This document shows positions 45,971 to 55,271 of a DNA stretch of 64,000 nucleotides, piece after piece. This stretch comes from Paenibacillus hamazuiensis. Its GTDB lineage: Bacteria; Bacillota; Bacilli; Paenibacillales; NBRC-103111. Made by a program: the position numbers and the translations under genes. The notes beneath the pieces were generated by a model. That model was not told the DNA's origin, did no database searches, and worked only from the letters and a program-made list of their open reading frames with translations. Location: assembly GCF_023276405.1 (NCBI RefSeq), contig NZ_JALRMO010000001.1:930001-994000 (forward strand). Reading direction: 5' to 3'. How positions within the stretch are numbered: position 1 is the first letter of the stretch; the number at the start of each line of letters is the position of its first letter.

Positions 45971-46942
45971 TTGAACGAAGCGCAGCTTCACAGCGCAGGC
46001 GGCGCGGGCGTCAGGGCCAAACCCGCAAGCTCCCGCATGGCCCTTCTCGCGAAGAGAGTGAGAAAAAACTGGGGGCTTTATGTGCTGATCTCCCCGGTCA
46101 TCGCGTTTTTTATCCTGTTCGAATACGTGCCGATGTACGGGGTGCAGATCGCTTTTAAAAATTTCGTGGCGGTAAAAGGAATATGGGGGAGTCCATGGGC
46201 CGGATTCAAGCATTTCGAGCGGTTTTTCGCAAGTTATTACTTTTGGCGGCTGATGAAAAATACGCTCGGCATCGGCGTGTACCAGCTCTTGGTCGGGTTT
46301 CCCGTGCCGATTCTGCTGGCGCTCGCGGTGAACGAGGTGCGTTCGAAAAAGTTCAGCCGTTTTGTGCAAACGGTAACGTATGCGCCGCACTTTTTGTCCA
46401 CCGTCGTGATGGTCGGCTTGCTGATGATTTTCCTGTCTCCGCAAACCGGACTGCTGAACAAAGCGATCGTTCTTTTCGGAGGCGAGCCGATTCCTTTTTT
46501 GACGGAGCCGGCCTGGTTCAAGACGGTCTATGTATTCTCCGGCATATGGCAGCAGATGGGGTGGAGCTCGATCATTTACTTGGCGGCTCTGACCGGGATC
46601 GACCAGCAGCTGCACGAGGCGGCCCGCGTGGACGGGGCGAGCCGGCTGCAGCGGATTTGGCACATCAATTTGCCCGGCATTATGCCGACCATCATCGTGC
46701 TGCTCATTTTGCAAATCGGTTCGATCGTCGGCGTCGGCTTCGAAAAGGTGTATTTGATGCAAAACTCGCTGAATATGCCGGCTTCGGACGTCATTTCCAC
46801 GAACGTGTACCGCAGCGGCATTTTAGGGGCGCAGTACAGCTACTCCGCCGCCGTCGGCCTGTTTAACTCGGTCATCAATTTCATCCTGCTCGTCACCGTC
46901 AACCGCATCGCCCGCAAGGTAAGCGAAACGAGCCTATGGTAG
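45971..46942 (+). CDS. Sugar ABC transporter permease, LplB type
   Basis: TTG start with GAGGCAGGTG upstream; a later ATG at about residue 23 is possible. 323 residues, six membrane helices, with the EAA-like loop QQLHEAARVDGASRLQRIWH (about 215-234). The LplB/YtcP/LipO set is typical of oligosaccharide (uronate- or xylan-type) uptake. Paired with the permease at 46956; the AraC-type sensor is encoded divergently. Confidence 0.94.
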   Translation: MNEAQLHSAGGAGVRAKPASSRMALLAKRVRKNWGLYVLISPVIAFFILFEYVPMYGVQIAFKNFVAVKGIWGSPWAGFKHFERFFASYYFWRLMKNTLGIGVYQLLVGFPVPILLALAVNEVRSKKFSRFVQTVTYAPHFLSTVVMVGLLMIFLSPQTGLLNKAIVLFGGEPIPFLTEPAWFKTVYVFSGIWQQMGWSSIIYLAALTGIDQQLHEAARVDGASRLQRIWHINLPGIMPTIIVLLILQIGSIVGVGFEKVYLMQNSLNMPASDVISTNVYRSGILGAQYSYSAAVGLFNSVINFILLVTVNRIARKVSETSLW

Positions 46943-46955
46943 GAGGGAGGCCCCG

Positions 46956-47840
46956 ATGAACAATGTAACTGCTGCGGATAAGACATTCGATGCGATCGTC
47001 CATATTTCGCTGCTGATTCTTTCGATTATCGTGCTGTATCCGCTTGTGTATGTGCTTGTCGCATCGATCAGCAGCCCCGAGGCGGTGCTCAGAGGAGAGG
47101 TTTGGCTGTGGCCGAAAAACCTGACCGGGGTCGGCTACGCGAAGCTGCTGCAAAACCGGGAAATTTTAACCGGCTACGGGAACACGCTGCTGTATACGGC
47201 GGCGGGCACCGCCGTCAATCTGGCCATGACGATAGCCGCCGCTTATCCGCTGTCGCGCAAAGATTTCGTCGGCCGCGGCGCGATTACCGCCATGATGGTG
47301 TTCACGATGTTCTTCAGCGGAGGAATGATTCCGACCTATCTGCTCATCAAGCAGCTCGGCATGCTGAATAGCGCCTGGGCGATGATTATCCCCGGGGCCG
47401 TCTCGGTATGGTATATAATGATCATGCGCACGTTTTTTCAAAACGGCATTCCTTATGAAATGCAAGAGGCCGCGGCGATGGACGGCTGCTCCAACATGAC
47501 GATTTTGCTGCGCATCGTGCTGCCGCTTTCGATGCCGATCATCGCGGTGATGCTGCTCTTCTACAGCGTCGGCCACTGGAACGCATATTTCAGCGCGATG
47601 ATCTATCTGTCCGACCGCGACAAGTACCCGCTGCAGCTGTTTTTGCGGGAAATTTTGGTGCAGGGGGAAATGACGGAAATGCTCGGGGTCGGCGACGATA
47701 CGAACGCCAAAAACATGCTCGACGCCGAGGCGATCAAATACGCGGCCGTCATCGTCGCCAATTTGCCGGTGCTGATGCTGTATCCGTTTTTGCAAAAATA
47801 TTTCGTGAAAGGCGTCATGATCGGCGCCGTTAAAGGATAA
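46956..47840 (+). CDS. Sugar ABC transporter permease, YtcP type
   Basis: 294 residues starting 13 nt after the previous gene, after GGAGGGAGG. About six membrane helices; the EAA-type loop is PYEMQEAAAMDGCSNMTILL (about 167-186), and the end FVKGVMIGAVKG is usual. It works with the LplB-type permease. No ATPase gene follows. Confidence 0.94.
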   Translation: MNNVTAADKTFDAIVHISLLILSIIVLYPLVYVLVASISSPEAVLRGEVWLWPKNLTGVGYAKLLQNREILTGYGNTLLYTAAGTAVNLAMTIAAAYPLSRKDFVGRGAITAMMVFTMFFSGGMIPTYLLIKQLGMLNSAWAMIIPGAVSVWYIMIMRTFFQNGIPYEMQEAAAMDGCSNMTILLRIVLPLSMPIIAVMLLFYSVGHWNAYFSAMIYLSDRDKYPLQLFLREILVQGEMTEMLGVGDDTNAKNMLDAEAIKYAAVIVANLPVLMLYPFLQKYFVKGVMIGAVKG

Positions 47841-47897
47841 TTACGTGAAACTGCTGCTGTTTACACATAAACCGATATATTGGGGGAGGACTTTTGC

Positions 47898-49526
47898 ATG
47901 AACAAACGAAGCTGGACCGCCTTGGGGCTGTCCGTTGCGGTAACGGCGGGGATGCTTTCCGCATGCTCCGGAGGGGGCGGAAGCAGCCCGCAGGGGAAAG
48001 GCAGCTCCGCGGCCGAAGCGAATACGGGCGCAAGCGGCATGCCGATCGTCAAGGAACCGATCACGCTGACTTTTTTTACCGGGAAAGCGGCGACGAACGG
48101 CAATAACTTCGAGGAAACGCTCGTCTGGAAAGAGTACGCGAAGATGACGAACATCAAGGTCAACTTCCAGCTTGTGCCTTTCGAAAATTTGACCGAGAAG
48201 CGCAATTTGGCGCTGGCCAGCGGCGATTATCCGGACGCGTTCTATTCCGCGAGGGTGAGCGCCGCCGATCTGATGAAATACGGCTCGCAGGGAACTTTTG
48301 TCAGGCTGAACGACTTGATCGACAAATACGCGCCCAATTTCAAGAAGCTGCTGGACAAGTATCCCGATTTGCGAAAAGGGCTGACGATGCCGGACGGCGG
48401 CATTTATTCGTTCCCGTCCTTCTACGATCCGAACTTTTTGCCGATGCTGATCGGCACCCCGCTGTGGGTCAAGCAGGAGTTTCTCGACAAGCTGGGCATG
48501 AAGGAGCCGACGACGACGGAAGAGTTTTACCAATATTTGAAGGCGGTCAAAGAGAAGGACCCGAACGGCAACGGCCAGGCGGACGAAATCCCTTATGCCG
48601 GCACCGGCATTGGGCCGCTGATCGAACAGCTTAGAGGAGCATGGGGCTTCGGCAATCGCGGGCTCGGCCATAAATTCGTCGACATGGATCCCGGCAAGCC
48701 GGGCGAGCTGCGCTTCTTCCGCACCGACCCGCGCTACAAGGAAGTCATCGAATATGTCCGCAAGCTGTATGCGGAAGGGCTAATCGACAAGGAGATTTTC
48801 ACGATCAAGACGAGCGCTTTGTACGCCAACGGGCAGAAGGGAATTTTCGGCGCAACGATTAATCCGAACCCGCTCACGCAGATGAACCAGCCGGGATACA
48901 TAGGGCTTGGCGCGCTGAAAGGGCCGTACGGCGACCAGATGTATGCGCATCTGAAAGTGCCGATGGTATGGCCGGGGGCGTTCGTGATTACGGACAAAAA
49001 CAAATATCCGGAAGCGACGGTCCGCTGGATGGATTATTTCTTCGGCGACGAAGGGGCTACGTTTTATTTTATGGGCCTCAAGGGACAGACGTACAAGGAA
49101 GCCGCAGACGGCAAGCTGGAATACGTCGAAGAAATTACGAAAAATCCGAACGGTCTGACGATGGACCAGGCTCTCGCGAAATATATCACCTGGCTCGGCG
49201 GCAGCTATCCGGGGTACGTGCAGGAGAAATATTTCAAAGGCTCGGAAACGCTGCCGGAATCGCTCGCCGCAGGCAAAAAAGCTCAGCCGCATGCGATCAA
49301 GGAGATTTGGAACAGCTTTAACTTCACGGAGGAGGAGACCGAATTCATGTCGACCGTCGGCTCCGACATCCATACGTACATCACGGAGATGGAAGCGAAG
49401 TTCATCACCGGCGCCGAGCCGATGACCGAGTGGGACAAATATGTCGCCACCGTCAAGAAGATGGGGCTCGATCAATACATGAAGATATACAAGCAGGCGT
49501 ACGACCGCTATAACAAGAGCAAGTAG
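47898..49526 (+). CDS. Extracellular solute-binding lipoprotein, LipO type
   Basis: ATG at 47898 follows GGGGGAGG; an in-frame TTG at 47880 is not used. 542 residues. Lipobox LSAC with Cys23. After it, a Gly/Ser linker, then the large family-1 binding fold (VWKEYAKMTNIKVNFQLVPF, GGIYSFPSFYDPNFLPMLIG, LYANGQKGIFGATINPNPL). It delivers the sugar to the two permeases upstream. The length, about 540, is characteristic for LipO-type receptors. Confidence 0.95.
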   Translation: MNKRSWTALGLSVAVTAGMLSACSGGGGSSPQGKGSSAAEANTGASGMPIVKEPITLTFFTGKAATNGNNFEETLVWKEYAKMTNIKVNFQLVPFENLTEKRNLALASGDYPDAFYSARVSAADLMKYGSQGTFVRLNDLIDKYAPNFKKLLDKYPDLRKGLTMPDGGIYSFPSFYDPNFLPMLIGTPLWVKQEFLDKLGMKEPTTTEEFYQYLKAVKEKDPNGNGQADEIPYAGTGIGPLIEQLRGAWGFGNRGLGHKFVDMDPGKPGELRFFRTDPRYKEVIEYVRKLYAEGLIDKEIFTIKTSALYANGQKGIFGATINPNPLTQMNQPGYIGLGALKGPYGDQMYAHLKVPMVWPGAFVITDKNKYPEATVRWMDYFFGDEGATFYFMGLKGQTYKEAADGKLEYVEEITKNPNGLTMDQALAKYITWLGGSYPGYVQEKYFKGSETLPESLAAGKKAQPHAIKEIWNSFNFTEEETEFMSTVGSDIHTYITEMEAKFITGAEPMTEWDKYVATVKKMGLDQYMKIYKQAYDRYNKSK

Positions 49527-49578
49527 TTCAGGTTCTTGAAAACAGCCATAAAATTCAATTTGAAATGAATCAATAATT

Positions 49579-49620
49579 TGAAAAGCTTATGTCGCGCAAG
49601 ACATAAGCTTTTTGAGTTTT
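49579..49620 (+). terminator. Terminator after the LplB/YtcP/LipO operon
   Basis: AAAAGCTTATGTC (49581-49593) pairs with GACATAAGCTTTT (49600-49612); T-rich DNA follows (TTTTTGAGTTTTTT). Stem of 13 bp. Confidence 0.93.
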
Positions 49621-50089
49621 TTAGTGATATTCATACCGATCTTGATCCGGTTCAAGCCGTTCGGTTAACTCGCCAAAAGCGGGAAGCTGCGAAAACCCTG
49701 CAAAATATTGACGCAGCTCTTCGGACGAAATAAAGCCGAGCTCAACTCCAACTGCCCTTGACAGGAACGGATCAAGCGCACACAGATCGGTTGACCGCTG
49801 TAGCTATTTTCACATCTTCCGGAGTCGGAAAATGGTGAAGATGCACCGGGTTAAACAACAGCTTTTCCCATGGGGACAAATGCAAGTGACTTCCCCATGG
49901 GCGTTCCGGAGGTTTGCCGTGGGTTGCTCTCATCACGTTTTCGATCATATTGATGAGCCCTTCTTTTTTGGTTACCGGTATCCATTCGAACAAATTTTCC
50001 GTATACGGATCCTTCGCTATACGTTTAATCGCCTGATCGACGGCTTCGTTCATTGCATTTCTCATCAACTTGCTAAAAAATTTATACAT
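49621..50089 (-). pseudogene. Broken gene, possible FMN-binding glutamate synthase remnant
   Basis: On the minus strand a coherent frame starts at 50089 (MYKFFSKLMRNAMNEAVDQA, RPWGSHLHLSPWEKLLFNPV) and ends at 49772. Another frame continues where it derails: LCALDPFLSRAVGVELGFIS, then EELRQYFAGFSQLPAFGELT, to a TAA at 49621. The first part resembles the N-terminus of the FMN-binding glutamate synthase family (about 500 residues), the second reads like the C-terminal end of a longer enzyme. So a frameshift, perhaps with a large internal deletion, is likely near 49793. Family assignment is from memory and uncertain. Upstream of the GMC gene, 50184-50217 also holds a hairpin with T6 on the plus strand. 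Confidence 0.6.
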
Positions 50090-50338
50090 CGGGTCACCTG
50101 CTTCGGGCTGTAAGTATCTTCCTGTCTATTTTGTCATAAGATTATGGTTTTATACGCGCGGATACATGCCGCAAAAGGAAATTCCTCAAACCCGTTTCAG
50201 GGGATGAGGACTTTTTTACCCGGCTAGCCGATCGGTTATTTCTTTAACGTTTTACAAATTGCAATATTTGAAAAACACAGTCACGCGAGAAGCCCAACGA
50301 TAATACCCTGCATTAGCCGATGTTAAAGGGGTATCGAA

Positions 50339-51967
50339 ATGAACAGGAAACTAAAATTCGATTACATTATCGTAGGTACGGGGCCGGCCGGGGCGGTTAT
50401 AGCGAAAACATTGACCGATAATAAGAAAACGTCGGTCCTTGTGTTGGAAGCTGGCGGAAAAAACGACCGCGACAAAGCTATCAGGGATTCGTCTGCCGCC
50501 CTGGAGCTTGAAGAGCGTTTTTTTCCGAACTATTTTTGGCAAGGGGAAGGTGTTCCCCAAAAAGGTCTCGACGATCGTGCGTTCGAATGGACAACAGGCA
50601 GGTTATCGGGCGGCGGGTCATCAATTAACGGCGAACAGTATGTTCGGCCTACTTCCGCTGTATTCAGGGAGTGGGAAAAACTCCTGGGACCGCTATGGTC
50701 GCCGAAACGGGCAATTCGCCGGTTTAAGCGCTTGGAGAAGTATAACGGCAAAACAACCGACAAGATGGCAAGGGGATTTAAAGGAAGGTTGGACATCAGG
50801 CAGGCTCCTCAAGAGCCAACGCGGATGGCGAGAAAATTGATTGCGGCCATCGAGCAAGCTACAGGCCTGCCCGAGATTCTCGATTACAACGATCCGAAGA
50901 CACCGTTAGGTCCCTTTACCCGGTGGCAGCTGTATCAAAATCCGGACGGCCGGAGGGAAAGTTCGTCCACGGCGTTCCTTTCCTCCGATATTATGACCCC
51001 TGGCGGACAAGGGGTGAAGGGCCGCAGGCTTAAAGTGCTTTTTAAATCGACGGTTCTGCGTGTTATTTTTTCCAATAAAAGGGCGGTTGGCGTGCAGTTT
51101 TTGCGGGAAGGCAGATGCATAACGGCTTACGCTACGAAGAAGGTCATTATCTCCGCAGGAATCAACAGCGCACAGTTATTAATGTTATCCGGTATCGGTC
51201 CGGGTGTATTGCTTAAGAAGGCAGGCATCCCCGTTGTTTTTAATAATCCCAACGTCGGTAAAAGGATAAGAAATCATTCGCTTAACTTTGCCGTATTTAC
51301 TGCCAACCCCGATGACCGGGCACTTCCTGCGAACGACCCGAACGCCCTATATACAGGAGGGGCTTTCTTACCCGACCCCACCGGAGCCGAGCCGGGCAGA
51401 CGCGCCGTACAGCTGGTAGGCATCGGTTCGGAGGGCATGTTAACGCTGGCTATTCTGTACCTTCGCCCGAAAAGCCGCGGGAGCATCCGCATACAAAATA
51501 ACGATCCGCTTAAAATCGTTCTGGCAGACGAAGGATTTCTTTCGGATCCGGCGGATATGGAAGCGATCAAAAATATTTTTAAAATCTACGTGAAAAATAT
51601 CGCTGCCGAATTGGAAGTGATAGATCCGTCCTATAAGCTGGTTTCTCCCGGAATCGACGTTATCGATAACGACTCGAAACTGGAGCAGTACATTAAGGAG
51701 AACTTTGACCATAATCATCATCAGCAAAGCTTTTTGCGGATGGCGCCGTTACAAAAAGGCGGGGTCGTCGACCGGCGGGGGAACGTCCATGGCGTAAAAA
51801 ATTTAATTGTGGCGGATGCCTCCGTTATTCCGTTTACCGTAGACGGCAATACTTCAGCTCCCGCCTTCCTTATCGGTTATACGATTGCACGCCGGTTACA
51901 GCTGCAAAATAAAAGAAGAAAAAAGCGAGTTCTTTCGGGATTTCGGTTCGAAGAAGTTGAAGAATAG
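50339..51967 (+). CDS. GMC-family FAD-dependent oxidoreductase
   Basis: 542 residues after AAGGGG. FAD-binding motif at the N-terminus (IIVGTGPAGAVIAKT), and both GMC signatures: LSGGGSSINGEQYVR and ISAGINSAQLLMLSGIG. The catalytic region shows His in NHHQQSFLRM and Asn in VDGNTSAPAF (the position that is His in some members). It oxidises alcohols or sugars; substrate unknown. The gene is less GC-rich than most of its neighbours, which could mean acquisition. No neighbour suggests a pathway. Confidence 0.92.
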   Translation: MNRKLKFDYIIVGTGPAGAVIAKTLTDNKKTSVLVLEAGGKNDRDKAIRDSSAALELEERFFPNYFWQGEGVPQKGLDDRAFEWTTGRLSGGGSSINGEQYVRPTSAVFREWEKLLGPLWSPKRAIRRFKRLEKYNGKTTDKMARGFKGRLDIRQAPQEPTRMARKLIAAIEQATGLPEILDYNDPKTPLGPFTRWQLYQNPDGRRESSSTAFLSSDIMTPGGQGVKGRRLKVLFKSTVLRVIFSNKRAVGVQFLREGRCITAYATKKVIISAGINSAQLLMLSGIGPGVLLKKAGIPVVFNNPNVGKRIRNHSLNFAVFTANPDDRALPANDPNALYTGGAFLPDPTGAEPGRRAVQLVGIGSEGMLTLAILYLRPKSRGSIRIQNNDPLKIVLADEGFLSDPADMEAIKNIFKIYVKNIAAELEVIDPSYKLVSPGIDVIDNDSKLEQYIKENFDHNHHQQSFLRMAPLQKGGVVDRRGNVHGVKNLIVADASVIPFTVDGNTSAPAFLIGYTIARRLQLQNKRRKKRVLSGFRFEEVEE

Positions 51968-51997
51968 GGCATAGGCTCTGCCCCAGCAGTACGAAGC

Positions 51998-52033
51998 CCG
52001 GGTCCCCCTCTTTGAGAGGGGGATTTGCCGGGA
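51998..52033. repeat. Small G/C hairpin repeat, related to 61447-61475
   Basis: GGTCCCCCTC, TTT, GAGAGGGGGATTT lies between two genes that converge here. A very similar segment (GGGTCCCCCTTGAAGGGGGA then TTTAGGGGG) is found at 61447-61475. Probably a dispersed intergenic repeat also able to act as a bidirectional terminator. Confidence 0.55.
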
Positions 52034-52096
52034 GAAAAATCGGAGGAGGCCATTTCCATCTCCCATTTTGCCGTGCAGGCATCGCAATCTGGCAAC

Positions 52097-55000
52097 TTAA
52101 GGGGCATCCCTCAAAGGGATTTCAAACGACACCGTCGTACCTTCACCCTCGGCGCTGCGGATGGAGAGGCCCCTGCCATACAGCTGAGTCAGCCTTCGGT
52201 TCGTATTGGATAGCCCGATACCGCCCCTTCTTTGCTTCGCCGTATCCAGCACCTGCCGGATGCGCTCCGGTTTCATGCCTTTTCCGTCGTCTTTTATTTC
52301 AACCAGTGCGAAGCGTTCCTTGCGGACGATCCGGATCTGCACCGTGCCGCCCCTGGAACGGCTGAGGATGCCGTGTTTGACCGCATTTTCAACGAGCGGC
52401 TGAATCGTCAGCGGCGGAAGAAGCAGCCCCATGCTCCGATCCACTTCCCATTCGATGTGCAGCCTGTCTTCGAAGCGCTCTTTCTCGATATAAAGATAGG
52501 CTTGGACAAGCTCAAGCTCGTGGGACAAAGCGACCAGCTTCCCCGAATTGAGAAAATCGAAGCTGATCCGCAAGTAGGATGTAAAGGCGTCGCCGAGCTT
52601 GCGCATGCGTTCCGTATCCAGCTCGCTGAGCGCCATAATCGAGTTCAGCGTGTTAAACAGAAAATGAGGCTGGATTTGCGCCTGTAAATAGGCGGCTTCC
52701 ATGCTCAGCCGTTCGCTTACCGATTGCTTCAATGCGGTGAGCGAACGGATGCGGTATTTCAGCTCGAGGGCATCGACGGGTTTGGCGACGTAATCGTTCG
52801 CACCGGACATGAATCCCGCGTAAATGTCCGAGGGCTCGCTGCGCGCGGTCAACAGCAGAACCGGAAGCTCCGAAACGGAGAAGTGCTCCCTGATTTTGCG
52901 CGTCAGCTCATAGCCGGACATACCCGGCATCATAACGTCGGCGACAACCAGTTCCCACTGCTGCGAACCAAGCAGTTCCAACGCTTCTTCCGCGGACGTG
53001 ACCGCCTTGACGTTGTACGGCTCGGAGCTCAGGATGCCGGTGAGCACTCTCAGGTTGACGGGGTCATCGTCGACGGCCAAAATGTTCGCTTTTCCGTCTT
53101 CGAAAGACGGTGTGTCAAGCTGGAGGAAGGTCGCAGCCTGCGCCGGTGCAGCTTCTATGATCCGGGTGGGCGCAGCTTCCGCGATGCCGACCAATGGAGG
53201 AAACGCCGGATTTTTCGTGTGTGTCAAATCCGTAGAATCCGTCAGCGGCAGCGAGATGCAGAACACGGATCCTTCGCCAAGTTTGGAGCGGAGCGTCATT
53301 TCACCGCCGTGCAGCTCCACCAGCTCCTTGCAAATGCTTAAGCCAAGCCCCAAGCCCCGCCCGTCTTTTTTTCCATGCAGGCCCTGCTCGTACCGCAAAA
53401 ATATGCGCGATTGCGTTTCCGCATCCATGCCTGCCCCGGTGTCCGCTACCTCGATGACGGCCAATCCGTTATCGGTTTTGGCGGAAACGGTGACTTTCCC
53501 TTCGGCGGTATATTTAAGCGCGTTATGCACGAGGTTGAAGACGATTTGCACGAACCTTTTCTCGTCCGCGAGAACCGGAGGCATCGAGTCGGGGACGTTC
53601 ATTTCCAACCGCACGGGCTTGCCTTCCGTCATAAAACCGAGCATCCCGAAAATACCGGAAACGACCGGCCCGATGGCCAGCGGCTCCTTCTTCAGCACGA
53701 TCCGCTTCTCCCGCAGCCGGACGACGTCGAGCAAATCGTCAACCATGTGCGACATTCTGCGGCTGATCGTAATAAGCAGCTGCATATCTTCTAGACTTGC
53801 GCTATCCATTTTAGGCCGCTCTTTGGCTACGATATTTTGGGCGATATTCATAATGCCGTGCAGCGGCGTTCTCAGCTCATGCGACGTATTGGCGAGAAAC
53901 TGATCCTTCAGCCTGTCGGCTTCCTTAAGCTGCTCGTTCAGCTTCGCGTTCTCCTCGGAATTGCGGAAGTATCGTTTGAACCAATAAGCCGAGAAGGCCA
54001 CAATTGCCGCGATCATATCGACCGGATAGAAAACGGGGCTGATCTTTTCGCTGAAATTATAGGCTCCCCAAAGCACGCTTGAAGCGACGCTCATAATCGC
54101 CAGCAGCAAATAAATGGCGTCATGATGTTTGCGAATGACCATTTTGACGGCCAAATAAACAAACCAGGCGAGCGGGAACAAATACAGGAATCCGAAAACC
54201 ATCGCTTTCCTGGAATAATAAATGAACGGCGGCGGTACGATCAGCGCGAATGCGGAATAAAGCACGAGCAGCACGGTATACGCCCGGAACAAGCTGCGTC
54301 CTTCCATTTTGCCGGAAAAAGATCTGGTAAAGTACAAAACGAAAAAGGAAACCCACATGTACGAAAGCAGCCTGATTTTTTGCAGCCACATATAGCTGAG
54401 CGGAAACCAGTTTTGCAAAATATGGTTGTTATCGGATACGACCGTGAGGCCTGCGGCCAACAGGAACATGAAGAAAGCAAGGAACGTTTTTTGCCGCGGG
54501 TTGAACAGGTACAAGATGCATGCATATATGCCGTGCAGCAGCAGGATGAGAAATGTGGCGAGCTCGAAGCCGATGGAATACCAGCGCTCGAAATCGACGG
54601 CCGCCTGCGAACCGAAACGGATCGGTTTGGCGATGCCGCCGTAAAACGGATGCTCGAAATTGGCAACGCGAATGAGCAGCTCGATTTGCTCCGTATTTTC
54701 TTCGGCCGTATAGGACGCTGTGTAAGAGACGTTTCTCGGTAAATACGATGACGCCGTCTCCGCAGGATGGCCGATTTCGGGCTCTTTCTGGCCGTTGATT
54801 TCCAGCGCGGAGGAAGCCTGAATGTCCCGGATCCAGAAGGCGTAAGTCCGGTCCCGGGCAGCAGTATCGACCAGAATGCGCAGCCGGTATGTCCCATAAC
54901 CGTACGACGAAGTGGCGCCTTCCGGAAACGCGCTGCGCCAGTCTCCCGGAACTTTGACGTAACGCGGAGTGCCTGCGGAATGACTGGCGTTATCCTCATG

Positions 55001-55225
55001 CGTGATAAACGTCGATGGGTAAAATTCCCATTCGCCGTTAAGGCTGATGGCGCGGGAATTCGCAAAATCCCAGCCGCGCATGTCGAGCACGCCCTGAACG
55101 GCGTCGCGATGCTCCGGGGTCGCAAAAGTCTGAGACCAGATCCATCTTACTCCGAAAAGTATGGTGAGAAAAACGATGATAGCGGCAGTATATTTGATAA
55201 TGGTTGTATATTTTTGTATATTCAT
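52097..55225 (-). CDS. Hybrid sensor kinase: membrane sensor, HisKA/HATPase, receiver, second LytS-like kinase module
   Basis: 1042 residues. Order: N-terminal membrane helix, extracellular region with the 7TMR-DISM extracellular (jelly-roll) feel (NGEWEFYPSTFI, YGYGTYRLRILVD), about seven membrane helices (roughly 215-410), HisKA with His near 449 (NTSHELRTPLHGIMN), HATPase (GRGLGLGLSICKELVELHGG), a receiver with phospho-acceptor Asp near 762 (VADVMMPGMSGYEL), then a LytS-type module (QIQPHFLFNTLNSIMALSEL near 850) and a second HATPase at the end (GGIGLSNTNRRLTQLYG). It has two ATPase modules and an internal receiver, but no separate regulator gene beside it. Confidence 0.93.
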   Translation of the reverse strand: MNIQKYTTIIKYTAAIIVFLTILFGVRWIWSQTFATPEHRDAVQGVLDMRGWDFANSRAISLNGEWEFYPSTFITHEDNASHSAGTPRYVKVPGDWRSAFPEGATSSYGYGTYRLRILVDTAARDRTYAFWIRDIQASSALEINGQKEPEIGHPAETASSYLPRNVSYTASYTAEENTEQIELLIRVANFEHPFYGGIAKPIRFGSQAAVDFERWYSIGFELATFLILLLHGIYACILYLFNPRQKTFLAFFMFLLAAGLTVVSDNNHILQNWFPLSYMWLQKIRLLSYMWVSFFVLYFTRSFSGKMEGRSLFRAYTVLLVLYSAFALIVPPPFIYYSRKAMVFGFLYLFPLAWFVYLAVKMVIRKHHDAIYLLLAIMSVASSVLWGAYNFSEKISPVFYPVDMIAAIVAFSAYWFKRYFRNSEENAKLNEQLKEADRLKDQFLANTSHELRTPLHGIMNIAQNIVAKERPKMDSASLEDMQLLITISRRMSHMVDDLLDVVRLREKRIVLKKEPLAIGPVVSGIFGMLGFMTEGKPVRLEMNVPDSMPPVLADEKRFVQIVFNLVHNALKYTAEGKVTVSAKTDNGLAVIEVADTGAGMDAETQSRIFLRYEQGLHGKKDGRGLGLGLSICKELVELHGGEMTLRSKLGEGSVFCISLPLTDSTDLTHTKNPAFPPLVGIAEAAPTRIIEAAPAQAATFLQLDTPSFEDGKANILAVDDDPVNLRVLTGILSSEPYNVKAVTSAEEALELLGSQQWELVVADVMMPGMSGYELTRKIREHFSVSELPVLLLTARSEPSDIYAGFMSGANDYVAKPVDALELKYRIRSLTALKQSVSERLSMEAAYLQAQIQPHFLFNTLNSIMALSELDTERMRKLGDAFTSYLRISFDFLNSGKLVALSHELELVQAYLYIEKERFEDRLHIEWEVDRSMGLLLPPLTIQPLVENAVKHGILSRSRGGTVQIRIVRKERFALVEIKDDGKGMKPERIRQVLDTAKQRRGGIGLSNTNRRLTQLYGRGLSIRSAEGEGTTVSFEIPLRDAP

Positions 55226-55271
55226 ACTGGCTTAATTTCGACATCGTTCCCGAATTTCCTTTCTTTATAAA

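Noticed and set aside
45755-46762. A 335-codon minus-strand frame upstream of the AraC-type gene.
   Set aside because: Antisense to the LplB-type permease gene; His/Arg-rich text typical of shadows.
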